Below are positions 22,527-32,034 of a stretch of 64,000 bases of DNA, piece after piece (the first letter of the stretch is position 1; the number at the start of each line of letters is the position of its first letter). The translations under genes and the position numbers were made by a program. Below the pieces are notes generated by a model, which was given only the letters and a program-made list of their open reading frames with translations, searched no databases and had not been told where the DNA came from. This DNA comes from Massariosphaeria phaeospora (Eukaryota; Ascomycota; Dothideomycetes; Pleosporales): contig JAADJZ010000006.1 in NCBI GenBank assembly GCA_011032825.1, positions 682,001 through 746,000 on the forward strand, in the 5' to 3' direction.

Positions 22527-25500
22527 ATGCTCAGCAACGATCTCCGCCTGCTTGCGCTTGACGGTGGCGGTGTGCGCGGCCTATCTGCCCTGATGATCCT
22601 CGAGCAGCTGATGGAAGCTGTCAACCCAGATGCACCGCCAAAGCCGTGCGATTACTTCGACATGATCGGTGGGACGAGCACAGGCGGGTAGGCATATAAT
22701 TTAGCGGCATAGTTCAGATTGTGCTGACTTACTAGGCTGATTGCCGTCATGCTCGGCCGGCTGAGAATGAGCGTGGCCGACTGCATCACGGCGTACTTGT
22801 CGCTCTCTGACCGCGTGTTCCGCAAGACACAACATCGTGTAACGGTCAGGGGCAAGGTGCAGGGCCGCTTCAATGCAGAAGAGCTTATGCGGGCGGTGAA
22901 GGAGGTAGTGAAGCAGCAAGGCCTGCCCGAGGCTGTGTTGCTTAAGGATGTGCCTGAAGCAGGGTGTAGGGTGTAGGTCAAGTGTGACTCACATCAAAAT
23001 GTAGGCTTACAATTACAGCTTTGTGTGCGCGACAAGCAAGGAGACTAGCGAGACGGTCTGCCTCACGAGCTACCACACGCCGCGTGGCAACACCGATCTT
23101 CTGAACCGCGTAACGATATGGGAGGCGTGTCGAGCCACCTCGGCGGCCACCACCTTCTTCGATCCAATTGCGGTGGGCAGATTTGGTGAGGAGTTTGTGG
23201 ACGGGGCGACAGGGGCAAATAACCCAGTGTGGGAGGTGTGGGACCAGGCACAGCTTGTATGGGGACCAGAGCCGCTAGAGGGCAGGGTCAAGTGCCTGGT
23301 GTCTATTGGGACAGGGGTGCCGTCGCTCAAGCCGTTTAGGGACGATGTATTCAACATCGGCGAGACGCTAGTTGCTATCGCGACAGAGACAGAGGTGACG
23401 GCGGAGAGATTCCGGCGCGAGAGGGCACTGCTGGACAGCACTGGGCGGTATTACCGGTTCAACGTGGTGCGAGGGCTGGAGGACATTGGGTTAGAGGAAG
23501 CAAAGAAGATCAAGGAGATGGCGGCAGCGACACGGCGATACATCAGCTCTCAGGAGGTACACAAGCAGATGCAGAAGTGTGCTGGCAGCATTTCAGTCAG
23601 GGAATGTTAGTTCAAACGACTACCTTTGTGCAGGACCTGTAGCTAAAGTGCCTAGACTATGGCAACTACCGAATTATCTTGAGCCTTGAGGGCGTGCCAA
23701 AAGCGCGTCAATTTGTGGACAGGCCAGCGGAGATGGCGAAGCTCGAGCGCGTGCTCATGCCGCGACCAGGACAGAGCCAGCGTCAGAAGATGTACGTACT
23801 GCATGGCCTTGGGGGTATGGGCAAGACGCAGCTGGCAGTAGAGTTTGCACGACGACACCACCGCTGGTTCAGCTCGGTGTTTTGGCTGGACGGGCGAAGC
23901 GAGGATACACTCAAACGCAGCATTGCGAGTTGCGCTAGCAGGATCCCTCAAGGCCAGATTCCAGAGACAAGTATGGGATATACCGCGGATAGCAGCGCCG
24001 ATATTGCTGCTGTGGTAAAAGACGTTATGGCCTGGCTGGCACGGCCTGACAACACCGCCTGGCTGCTAATCTTCGACAATGTCGACCGAGAATACAAGGC
24101 GCAAGGTGGGGACCCTGATGCATACGACGTGAAGCGCTACCTGTCTAGTGCAGACCACGGATCGGTGCTAATGACGACTCGACTAGCTCGGCTGGAGCAG
24201 CTGGGAGAGTCGCAGCAGCTAGGCAAGGTTTCTGAGGAGCAAGGCCAGGCAATTTTTGAGAGCTGGTACAAAAAGAGGCACGGTAAGCTAAAGGCAGCAA
24301 ATTGTTTAACGTGAGTAATTAATGCTAACAGTATAACTATAGACATAGCCCAGGGCAAGCAGCTACTTGCGCTGCTGGACGGCCTGCCGCTGGCTATTGC
24401 ACAGGCAGGCGCGTACCTGCAGGAGAGCGGAATGGGATTGGCAAGCTATCTGGAGTTCTATACACAGCGGTGGAGCGAGCTGATGAAGGCCGATCACCTG
24501 GCCGACACGCCACTCCAGGATTATCCAGATCGCAGCGTGTGGACGACCTGGGCTATCTCGTACCAGGCGGTCTACGACAAACATGAAGCCACAGCTAGAC
24601 TGCTGCTTCTATGGTCGTTTCTTGACAACAAGAACTTGTGGTATGGCTTGTTTGCAGCAACGTGCGCGGCATCTACTGTAGCTGCTAGCCTGCTGTCGGC
24701 ATGGATTGGCCACATCGCGAGTAGTGAGCTTGACTTCAGCCAGGCGATGCAGCTGCTGCGCAGTTACTCACTGATCGAAGAGGTGGCAGAGACGACAAGC
24801 TATGCCACACATCCAGTCGTCCACCAGTGGGCACATCACTCGCAAGGCAAGTACTTCGCAATAGAGCTAAGCCAGCTAGCAGTGATTACTGTAGGGTCAG
24901 CTGTGCCAGGAAGCTCTACTCGCAACTACTCGACCTTGCAACGCTACCTTCTCCCGCATGCGCAGGCGTGCTCTAGGCATATAGTAAAGAGCGAGGCTGA
25001 TTGGTGGCTTAGTATCAACAAAGGCAATAATAGAGACCCTGATGATTATGACCGGCAGAAGGCAGTTCTTGATGCTATACACCGCTTAGGCATCCTCTAC
25101 GCGGACCAAGGCAAGCTGGGCGAGGCAGAGCAGATGTACGAGCGGGCGCTGCGAGGGAGAGAGGAGGCACTTGGACCTACCCACACGTCGACACTAATGA
25201 CGGTCAACAACCTAGGCATCCTCTACGCTGACCAAGGCAAGCTGGGCGAGGCAGAGCAGATGTACGAGCGGGCGCTGCGAGGGAGAGAGAAGGCACTTGG
25301 ACCTACCCACACGTCGACACTAACGACGGTCAACAACCTAGGCATCCTCTACGCTGACCAAGGCAAGCTGGGCGAGGCAGAGCAGATGTACGAGCGTGCG
25401 CTGCGAGGGTATGAGGAGGCACTTGGACCTACCCACACGTCAACACTAATAACAGTCAACAACCTAGGCATCCTCTACGCTGACCAAGGCAAGCTGGGCG

Positions 25501-26699
25501 AGGCAGAGCAGATGTACGAGCGGGCGCTGCGAGGGTATGAGGGGGCACTTGGACCTACTCACACGTCGACACTGGACACGGTCAACAACCTAGGCAACCT
25601 CTACAAGAACCAAGGCAAGCTAGGCGAGGCAGAGCAGATGTACGAGCGGGCGCTGCGAGGGTATGAGAAGGCACTTGGACCTACCCACACGTCGACACTA
25701 ATGACGGTCAACAACCTAGGCAACCTCTACGCGGACCAAGGCAAGCTAGGCGAGGCAGAGCAGATGTACGAGCGGGCGCTGCGAGGGTATGAGGGGGCAC
25801 TTGGACCTACTCACACGTCGACACTGGACACGGTCAACAACCTAGGCAACCTCTACAAGAACCAAGGCAAGCTAGGCGAGGCAGAGCAGATGTACGAGCG
25901 GGCGCTGCGAGGGTATGAGAAGGCACTTGGACCTACCCACACGTCGACACTAATGACGGTCAACAACCTAGGCAACCTCTACGCGGACCAAGGCAAGCTA
26001 GGCGAGGCAGAGCAGATGTACGAGCGGGCGCTGCGAGGGTATGAGGGGGCACTTGGACCTACTCACACGTCGACACTGGACACGGTCAACAACCTAGGCA
26101 ACCTCTACAAGAACCAAGGCAAGCTGGGCGAGGCAGAGCAGATGTACGAGCGTGCGCTGCGAGGGAGAGAGGAGGCACTTGGACCTACCCACACGTCGAC
26201 ACTAATAACGGTCAACAACCTAGGCATCCTCTACGCGGACCAAGGCAAGCTGGGCGAGGCAGAGCAGATGTACGAGCGTGCGCTGCGAGGATATGAGGGG
26301 GCACTTGGACCTACTCACACGTCGACACTGGACACGGTCAACAACCTAGGCAACCTCTACGCTGACCAAGGCAAGCTGGGCGAGGCAGAGCAGATGTACG
26401 AGCGTGCGCTGCGAGGGTATGAGGAGGCACTGGGTGAAGAGGCTGTTCAATGCTACTTGCCAGCACTCAACACATTAGAGAACGTAGGCAATCTCTATGC
26501 AGATCAAAGAGAAACCGCCAAAGCACACGCGGTTTACGTAAGGGCTCTATCTGGACTTCGCAGCGTACATGGTCAATCAAGCGACCGGTACTTATCATTA
26601 GCAGCGAGGATAGACGCTTTACCTACTCCTCAAAGCCGAAGGGAAGGAAAGAAGAATGCAAGGTTTTCGATACGAAAGTTGGCTAAGAAGTTGTTTTAA
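22527..26699 (+). CDS. Patatin/NB-ARC/TPR NOD-like receptor (PLP-1-type architecture)
   Basis: Five exons (22527-22687, 22736-22972, 23019-23605, 23656-24282, 24343-26699) join without a lesion to 1,322 residues. The N-terminal patatin-like phospholipase has the oxyanion loop GGGVRG (residues 13-18), the nucleophile elbow GTSTG (Ser51) and the catalytic DGA (Asp194), so it should be active on membrane lipids. The central NB-ARC ATPase has P-loop [11 protein letters not shown] (about 379), Walker B LLIFDNVD (about 466), GSVLMTTR and [13 protein letters not shown] (about 550). The C-terminus (about 783-1300) is ten near-identical 42-residue TPRs plus two diverged ones. Fungal NLRs of this architecture, such as Neurospora PLP-1, trigger cell death at allorecognition; this role is inferred here. 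The gene lies inside the 9.2 kb transposon, 23 bp from the transposase end. Least certain junction: 23606-23655, chosen for its GTTAGT donor and phase. Confidence 0.9.
25086..26471 (+). repeat. 126 bp tandem repeats encoding TPRs
   Basis: Ten consecutive 126 bp units (25086-26345) and an eleventh that diverges after two thirds. Each encodes a 42-residue kinesin-light-chain-like TPR with core [17 protein letters not shown] and [10 protein letters not shown]. Differences are confined to a few positions: ADQ/KNQ, the GYE/GRE region and the residue after STL (M, T, I or D). Units 5-6 and 7-8 form a 252 bp higher-order duplicate that appears identical at the base level. This marks recent unit gain by unequal exchange. 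Confidence 0.93.
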
Positions 26700-26722
26700 A
26701 ATGGTCCTTTCCTTGCACTATC

Positions 26723-28414
26723 CTAGTACATCCGCGCGACTGGGGCGCTCCATAGTGCTACTGTGTCCTTTGCTGCCTCTGAGGCTGCGCTCATCCGTAC
26801 TACTTTCGGGTTTGGCTCTCCTAAATCCGCCTCCGGCGCAGCACTCTTGCACTTCCGGCTACCTTTCCCCTTGCCTTTACCGGCAGAAGCTTTATCTTTC
26901 GCAACACGATTTGCTCGTGCTACCTCAAGATCTTCCCATTTCATCACCTTTGCCTTCTCTAAGACAAGTGATCTGGTTGACCGGCGAACTTTGGCGTCTT
27001 TATTGATTTCAGACAAAAATTGGTTCTGATCCCGGAGAAGAGCACATTCAGCAAAGGACATTTGTGCGGCGCTTGCGAGCTTCTGTACGTGCTTTCGAAT
27101 GCGCTGCTTACTCAGCTCGTGGGGCCCAGAAGTATCCTGTTTTATAAGGTTGTGCAGCGACGCCAAAGCCTCTGTTGTCACCGGCGTTACAGGCGATTGA
27201 GGTTCATGTTGGGGAAAAGATGCCACTACCTCAGCGACTTTTGGCAAGGTCTTTGCATCTGGAGGCCTTGGTGTATGTCTAAAGACTCTTTCTGGATTGA
27301 AAGGAAACAAGCCAGCTGCAGCCCATCCTGCTAAGATGTTCCTCTTGCGCAATGCTTTTCCTCTCGCAGGGCTGTAAAGAGAAGTAAAATGCTGATTGCC
27401 TACTGTGTCTACACCTCCACGGTTCAGTCGTTCAACCTTATCACGATAGGCTACTTTTAATGGGGCAAAAGGTCCAACATCGCAGGGCTGGAGCTTGTGA
27501 GAAGTGTGAGAGGGAAGACGACACAGAATAATGTTGTTCTCAAAGCAAAATTCCAGGACTTCCAGTGTCTCGTGAGTCCCGAAGCCATCGCATATTAGCA
27601 CCCGTGGCTTGCCATTAGCCTTGTCTTTAGTTTGGGGATCAAATACACGCGTTAGCTACTCTAGGCTGATTTTAGAGTTATTGTATCCGTTCTCCGAGTG
27701 CGCATAGTGCCACCCAGGGGTCGGGTAAGTAGTCCAGTTGCTTCGATGGGTTGAAGCTGGCCAGATGATTAGAGGTAATAGCGACTCACCGTCAGCACTT
27801 ATGCACTCTATTGCAGTTACCATTGTGCGCTTCACGCCCGCGCCTCGATAGTTACGCAGGTTATCCTTACCTACAAGGACCTTCACAGAGCCAAGCTTGC
27901 TTAGCATAACTCCTGTCTCGTCCATGTTGTGCACATTTTCTGGTCGGATGTCCGGCTCCTGTAGTACCTTGCTTATCACCTCAAACCGCTCCTTGATCTT
28001 GTAGTATATGTTGCCCTCGTGACGCTTCCAGTCTATTGCTTTGACTCTTCTCGCTTTGAGTTCAGGGTGACGTGTTTCGAAGGCCCGAGGCCAGTTCTTG
28101 CCGGGAGGCTTGATAAGGTTGTTTGTCGTAACGTTAGACCGCCGGCGGGCAATACTGAAGGCTAGTGAGGGAAGAAATTTGATCCGCACAGGATGCCCAA
28201 GACTGGACATAAGTAGCAGGAACTTAACCATGGCTTTTTCCTCCTCTGGAGTGAGGTATTGCTGGCTGTGGGCATGTTCCTCTTTTGAGCGTCGTCCATG
28301 TGCACGGTGATAGATTGTTGTTAGGGGAACATCGCCCCAGTCAGACAGGGCAGCGTACGTCCTGGGTACATCTACGGGTAAAGCTTGCGCCAGTACCTGG
28401 CTAGCACGATCCAT
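26723..28414 (-). pseudogene. Pogo/Fot1 DDD transposase with one nonsense codon
   Basis: A 564-codon frame from ATG 28414 to the stop at 26723, broken only by TAG at 27656-27658 in the context ISLE-stop-LTRVFDP, where relatives have Trp. The N-terminal helices (VPLTTIYHRAHGRRS and YLTPEEEKAMVKFLLLM) look like the CENP-B/Tc5 DNA-binding region. The DDE_1 core has first Asp in VHNMDETGVML, second in VLICDGFGTHETLEVLEF and third in LQPCDVGPFAPLKVAYRD. The C-terminus is coiled and very basic (KGKGKGSRKCKS). The nonsense codon separates the first catalytic Asp from the other two, so the truncated product would be inactive. The gene sits next to the right end of the 9.2 kb element and is its likely former transposase. 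A single base change explains the inactivation. Confidence 0.9.
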
Positions 28415-28950
28415 AGCGACTGTAGTGATGCGAACGGAACAAGTGAGGCCAGCAAGAACCGTACGAGCTCGATTCTAAAATTCGCTAGCGCTTGGACATT
28501 TCGAACACAGAAACTTCGAGAAGAGTGCGCCACACTTAGGATAATTATGGCATAGTGCCGATAGCTGCTAGGATAAAATACAATGCTAAGTAAGCACGCT
28601 AAATGTGCTTGCTGGAACACAGTGCCTGGGTTTGCGCGTAGAAACTTGTAGCCCAAGATTTTGCGAGCAGAATACCACAAAACTGTATGAAAATCTCGTA
28701 GTGAGCTATTGCTATACCGCTAATGCTCCGTAAACCAAAAAACATACCGATAAAAGCAGTGCCGTAGGGGTGCAAGCACAATGCGGTGCTAGATAACATA
28801 AGCAGAACGATCTACAGCACCACCAACACCGTTGTATTTTTTTCGTTACTAACTAGCGTTAGATAGAGGAATACATTAAGAGTATTATTAAGTCCTATGT
28901 AGCTCTATATACGGACGGTGTCGACATTTAAGAGTCTTAACTCAGGATTC
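28415..28950. other. Right-end non-coding part of the 9.2 kb element
   Basis: AT-rich, no coding frame with homology. Contains the presumed promoter of the transposase and leads to the right TIR. Confidence 0.5.
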
Positions 28951-28991
28951 TTTTCGGCGTAGGGGGTTTTTCAACTTGTAGGGAGGGACGT
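28951..28991 (-). repeat. Right terminal inverted repeat of the 9.2 kb element
   Basis: Reads TTTTCGGCGTAGGGGG at its inner edge and GGGAGGGACGT at its outer edge. Inverted relative to 19795-19835. TA follows at 28992-28993. Confidence 0.9.
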
Positions 28992-29122
28992 TAGTTCCAG
29001 AGATTCCGTTTCCGTGAGAGAATGGGCATGGCCTGCAGACTACGTCTTCTCCACACCAAGCACGTTCCAAACGCTAGTCCGTAGAAGCGCCCGCAATCTC
29101 GTGTTCTCACTTATGTCGGTCA

Positions 29123-30000
29123 CTAGAGCTGGCCTGTAAGGCCACCCCCGCTGCCGCCGAACCCCCACCTCCGTCTCCCGGAAGTCTGTGAAGCCTTCGA
29201 CTTGCCCTTCTTGGCTGCCTCCAACGGATGTTCTTGCTCCCACTTCTCATCAGCTTTGAAAGCTGCGATTGCTTGGTCGAGGTCGTAATCTGCTTGTTGC
29301 AAGTATAGTAACGCGACATCGTATCTGTAACGAGGAGCAAGACTCCTATGATCAGCCTGGGCTTTCGAGTTACGATTCTGCGAGTACTCTCGGGAGATAC
29401 GTACTCTGCCACCTTGCAGCCAACCATGAACTTGCGTACTTTGCCTTTCCGAACTTCTTCTTCTTCGCCCTCCAAAGGTCGCGGGCTCAGACTGACTCCG
29501 CCTTTGTAGTATTCGCCCGGAATTAACACGGTTCGTCGCGCTGCCACTAGATGGTCGGCATATAGCCCGTTGGTTCTCCGCAAGACGTCAGCAGGTACGC
29601 CATATCGTAAAGACAGCGAGGCCAAAGAATCATTATTGGAATCTACGAAATGTAGAACGTCGGGCGCGTTTTCTCCTTCGCCTTTCGTTTTTTCTGGCGG
29701 TGGTTGTAATGAATTATGTGCAGAGTATGGTGGCGGCTGGTCGTCGACTTGTTTCTCTGTCGGTGGCGAGTATGCGGGAGGTTCTCGTAGGCCTTGAGGT
29801 AACGGAGACGGTACGATAGAGACCTGGCAGAAAGGGCAATAGTCCGCAAACCGAGGATTGTCTGTTATGCATCGAGCACATATCGCGCGACTACAGCATT
29901 CGAGACGACGCTCATACTGTGCAGGTTTCTCGGTCTTTTCGTTGTACGTTGGCGGAATAGAGGATAGCTGCGCAGCGCAAGTGCAACAAGCTTCAGTCAT
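29123..30000 (-). CDS. Intracellular LysM-domain protein with N-terminal zinc-ribbon-like motif
   Basis: Exons 30000-29405 and 29324-29123 give 265 residues; the intron has donor GTACGT and acceptor TTACAG. The N-terminal 70 residues are cysteine-rich with CxxC pairs (ACCTCAAQ, ECCSRAICARCI, ADYCPFC), suggesting a zinc-binding module. A proline-rich linker precedes a LysM domain (VLHFVDSNNDSLASLSLRYG through RRTVLIPGEYY). The C-terminal exon gives YDVALLYLQQADYDLDQAIA, a UBA-like helical segment, then a basic tail (KKGKSKASQTSGRRRWGFG). There is no signal peptide, so this is not a secreted chitin-binding effector; it resembles conserved intracellular LysM proteins of ascomycetes, whose function is not established. 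The start at 30000 lies just before the Cys-rich block. Confidence 0.85.
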
Positions 30001-30662
30001 GGCGATACGGTCGTAGAAGGTGATCAAGGACGGGTTATGAGAGGAAGCTTGAACAAAGTGTGACCACGAAGGCGAAAGATGGTACCGTGGTACGTCATGA
30101 CTAAGGCCGTTGGCGGATCCACGTCTCACGTGTCGGGCAAAGGACGGAGATAAGCGAGGACTAGCTTCTCCGGATCATGGCAATAGCTTCTGTTCAGAGA
30201 GTAATCCAGAGAGTAATTTGAACATCTCGTCGCCACAAGTGAGGAAGTTTGGGATACAGAGTTCCAAGGTTGCGACAGCCCTGGAGACGCGTGCAACAGC
30301 CGCTAACGCACGGACCGCTCGGCCCGTCTCGCTTGCCGAGCCCACACCAAATTGATCTTCGAACTTTTCATCTCCCTCAACACCTCGCAAACCCACGTCA
30401 ACACTCACCCAACCCCATTCACTACGAGGTATGTCTCTCTCCACGACGAGTGCCCTTCAGAATGCCAGGGGAAGCAATCGGCTCGTGCGCGAGTCCGACA
30501 CGCTTCCCCTCAGCGACACGAGCTGAAGAACCCTTTGCAGCTGCACATCGCACTGAGGGCACTCTTTCTGGCTCCGGCATCTGGAGGCTAACAGCTATTC
30601 TCCCCGCAGATACCTCAGTCGCGCTTTCGAGCCATTGAGAATCTCCCTCCACACCCGCCAAA
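30001..30662. promoter_or_regulatory. Divergent promoter of the LysM and uS8 genes
   Basis: Head-to-head spacer of 662 bp. The last 300 bases before the ribosomal protein gene are C- and T-rich on the plus strand, as is common in ribosomal protein promoters and 5' UTRs. No specific factor site can be named. A 5' UTR intron is possible but not demonstrable. Confidence 0.4.
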
Positions 30663-31306
30663 ATGGTCAAAACATCCGTCCTAAATGACGCGCTCAACGC
30701 CATGAACAACGCGGAGAAGAGCGGCAAGCGCCAAGTGCTCATCCGCCCTTCGTCCAAGGTCATCATCAAGTTCCTTACCGTCATGCAGCGACAGTAAGTC
30801 TTGTATTTTCTATCAGTGGGTGCTGTCTGCACCCACTTTCGGGCTGATAACTAGGCAATGATTTCGACTCCTCTACGATCTTTGCCCTTTAAGTGTCCGA
30901 TACATTGAATTTAGCGAAGGACTTACACGTCTTCGGATTCTTCTATGACGTCTGATGTTTATTTCTTCGCTACATGCTAATCTTCTTCCAGCGGCTACAT
31001 CGGCGAGTTCGAAGAGGTCGACGACCACCGGAACGGCAAGATCGTTGTCCAGCTGAACGGCCGCGTACGTACACCTCCGCTATATACTACTTATAGCCTT
31101 ACTAATATCCAATACAGCTCAACAAGACCGGTGTCATCAGCCCTCGCTACAACGTCCAGCTCCGCGATCTCGAGAAGTGGGTTGTCAAGCTTCTGCCCTC
31201 GCGTCAATTCGGCTTCATCATCCTCACCACCTCGGCGGGTATCATGGACCACGAGGAGGCCAGGAGGAAGCACGTTGCAGGAAAGATTCTTGGATTCTTC
31301 TACTAG
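30663..31306 (+). CDS. RPS22: 40S ribosomal protein uS8 (S22/S15a)
   Basis: Structural protein of the small ribosomal subunit, close to the central domain of 18S rRNA. Three exons (30663-30793, 30992-31064, 31118-31306) give 130 residues, the exact family length. The sequence is nearly invariant with other eukaryotes: [47 protein letters not shown] and the C-terminal [15 protein letters not shown]. The first intron is 198 bp, longer than most in the window; the second is 53 bp. Early introns in ribosomal protein genes are usual in ascomycetes. The gene ends in TAG, showing that TAG is an ordinary stop in this genome. Confidence 0.98.
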
Positions 31307-32034
31307 TCTGCGCAACGCAGGGGCTGATACTGGGGCCTTTGAATCTACAGACACGTCGTTCGGCATGGCAACGATAGATGAAATGACAAAAAGCTTATGA
31401 GACATGTCGATACTCAATCTCTGCCTGGACAGTCTCAATGTCGCGAATTATGTTGCCCGTCATCATGCCTTGCCATTTGGGTAGCGACTCGCCTTGAACA
31501 AAACCGCACACTGCAGTTGACCACTGGTGACTCCCCTTACGCACCCATAGTATCGCGTTGTTATTTACCTGTAACATGTCGAGTCTCCAAATGAAATGAT
31601 GGAATTTAATGTTACTACTAGTTGTGCACTGCAGTCGAGCTACCGTAAGAGGCATGCAGCATGGCAAAGAAGCTCAGGTGATTGTAGAGTTAGCCAACGA
31701 CGACGTAGAAGTAACTTTTCACACTCAATACACGGTGCAGAATGTTTTGGATGTATTTAGGAGTTTCTTATCTAACTATATATAGACACAAGGTTTATGA
31801 AGTTTGAACCCATGTCTCCAAACCAAACTCCAATGCAGTGCCCACCCACGGACGGAATTCCGCCGAAGGGGTAAAACGCAATCCGTAATATGGGAGTGCT
31901 TCAATCATCATCCGTCATTAATCATGATATCAGACCTCCAGAACTCCTGGCGAGTTGGGAATTACAACTCCCACCCGAAATGCTCAGTCCAATACACTTT
32001 TGGCACCATGGGTTCCTCCTCTGTGACTGCACGT
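31307..32034. other. Convergent 3' spacer between uS8 and HSP104
   Basis: Both genes end toward this spacer. No coding frame with homology and no repeat was seen. Confidence 0.4.

Larger units (their letters stand above)
19795..28991. mobile_element. 9.2 kb TIR/TA transposon carrying an NLR gene
   Basis: The ends are 41 bp inverted repeats beginning ACGTCCCTCCCTA (19795-19835 and 28951-28991). They match at 35 of 41 positions, and five of the six differences are transitions. The element is flanked by TA, the target of Tc1/mariner/pogo transposases. Inside, in order: a nested Fot1-like element (19936-21799), a patatin/NB-ARC/TPR receptor gene on the plus strand (22527-26699) and a pogo/Fot1 DDD transposase on the minus strand (26723-28414). 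The transposase is the only large mobility gene not accounted for by the nested element, so it is the natural candidate for the element's own enzyme, although it now has one nonsense codon. The boundaries are fixed by comparison with the empty MITE at 38643. Cargo status of the NLR is inferred from its position between the TIRs. Confidence 0.87.
19593..29026. mobile_element. MITE copy A, split by the 9.2 kb element
   Basis: The left part is 19599-19794 and the right part 28994-29020; together they make about 220 bp. The ends are inverted (CTCTTGCGGAAAC at the left, GTTTCCGTGAGAG at the right). Outside them is a perfect 6 bp target duplication, AATGGG, at 19593-19598 and 29021-29026. The uninterrupted relative at 38643-38872 aligns across the split, so the intervening 9.2 kb is a later insertion at a TA (19793-19794, duplicated at 28992-28993). 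The MITE itself has no coding capacity. Confidence 0.88.

Noticed and set aside
22282..22593. 103-residue ORF overlapping the NLR start
   Set aside because: Different frame from the patatin domain and no homology; the NLR ATG at 22527 is directly followed by the conserved GGGVRG.
23606..23642. Short 37 bp intron option in the NLR
   Set aside because: Too short and leads to a stop; the 50 bp intron ending at 23655 keeps frame with a GTTAGT donor.
19795..28991. Starship-type giant element
   Set aside because: NLR/patatin cargo suggested it, but there is no DUF3435 tyrosine-recombinase captain; the ends are long TIRs on a TA and the transposase is DDD-type.
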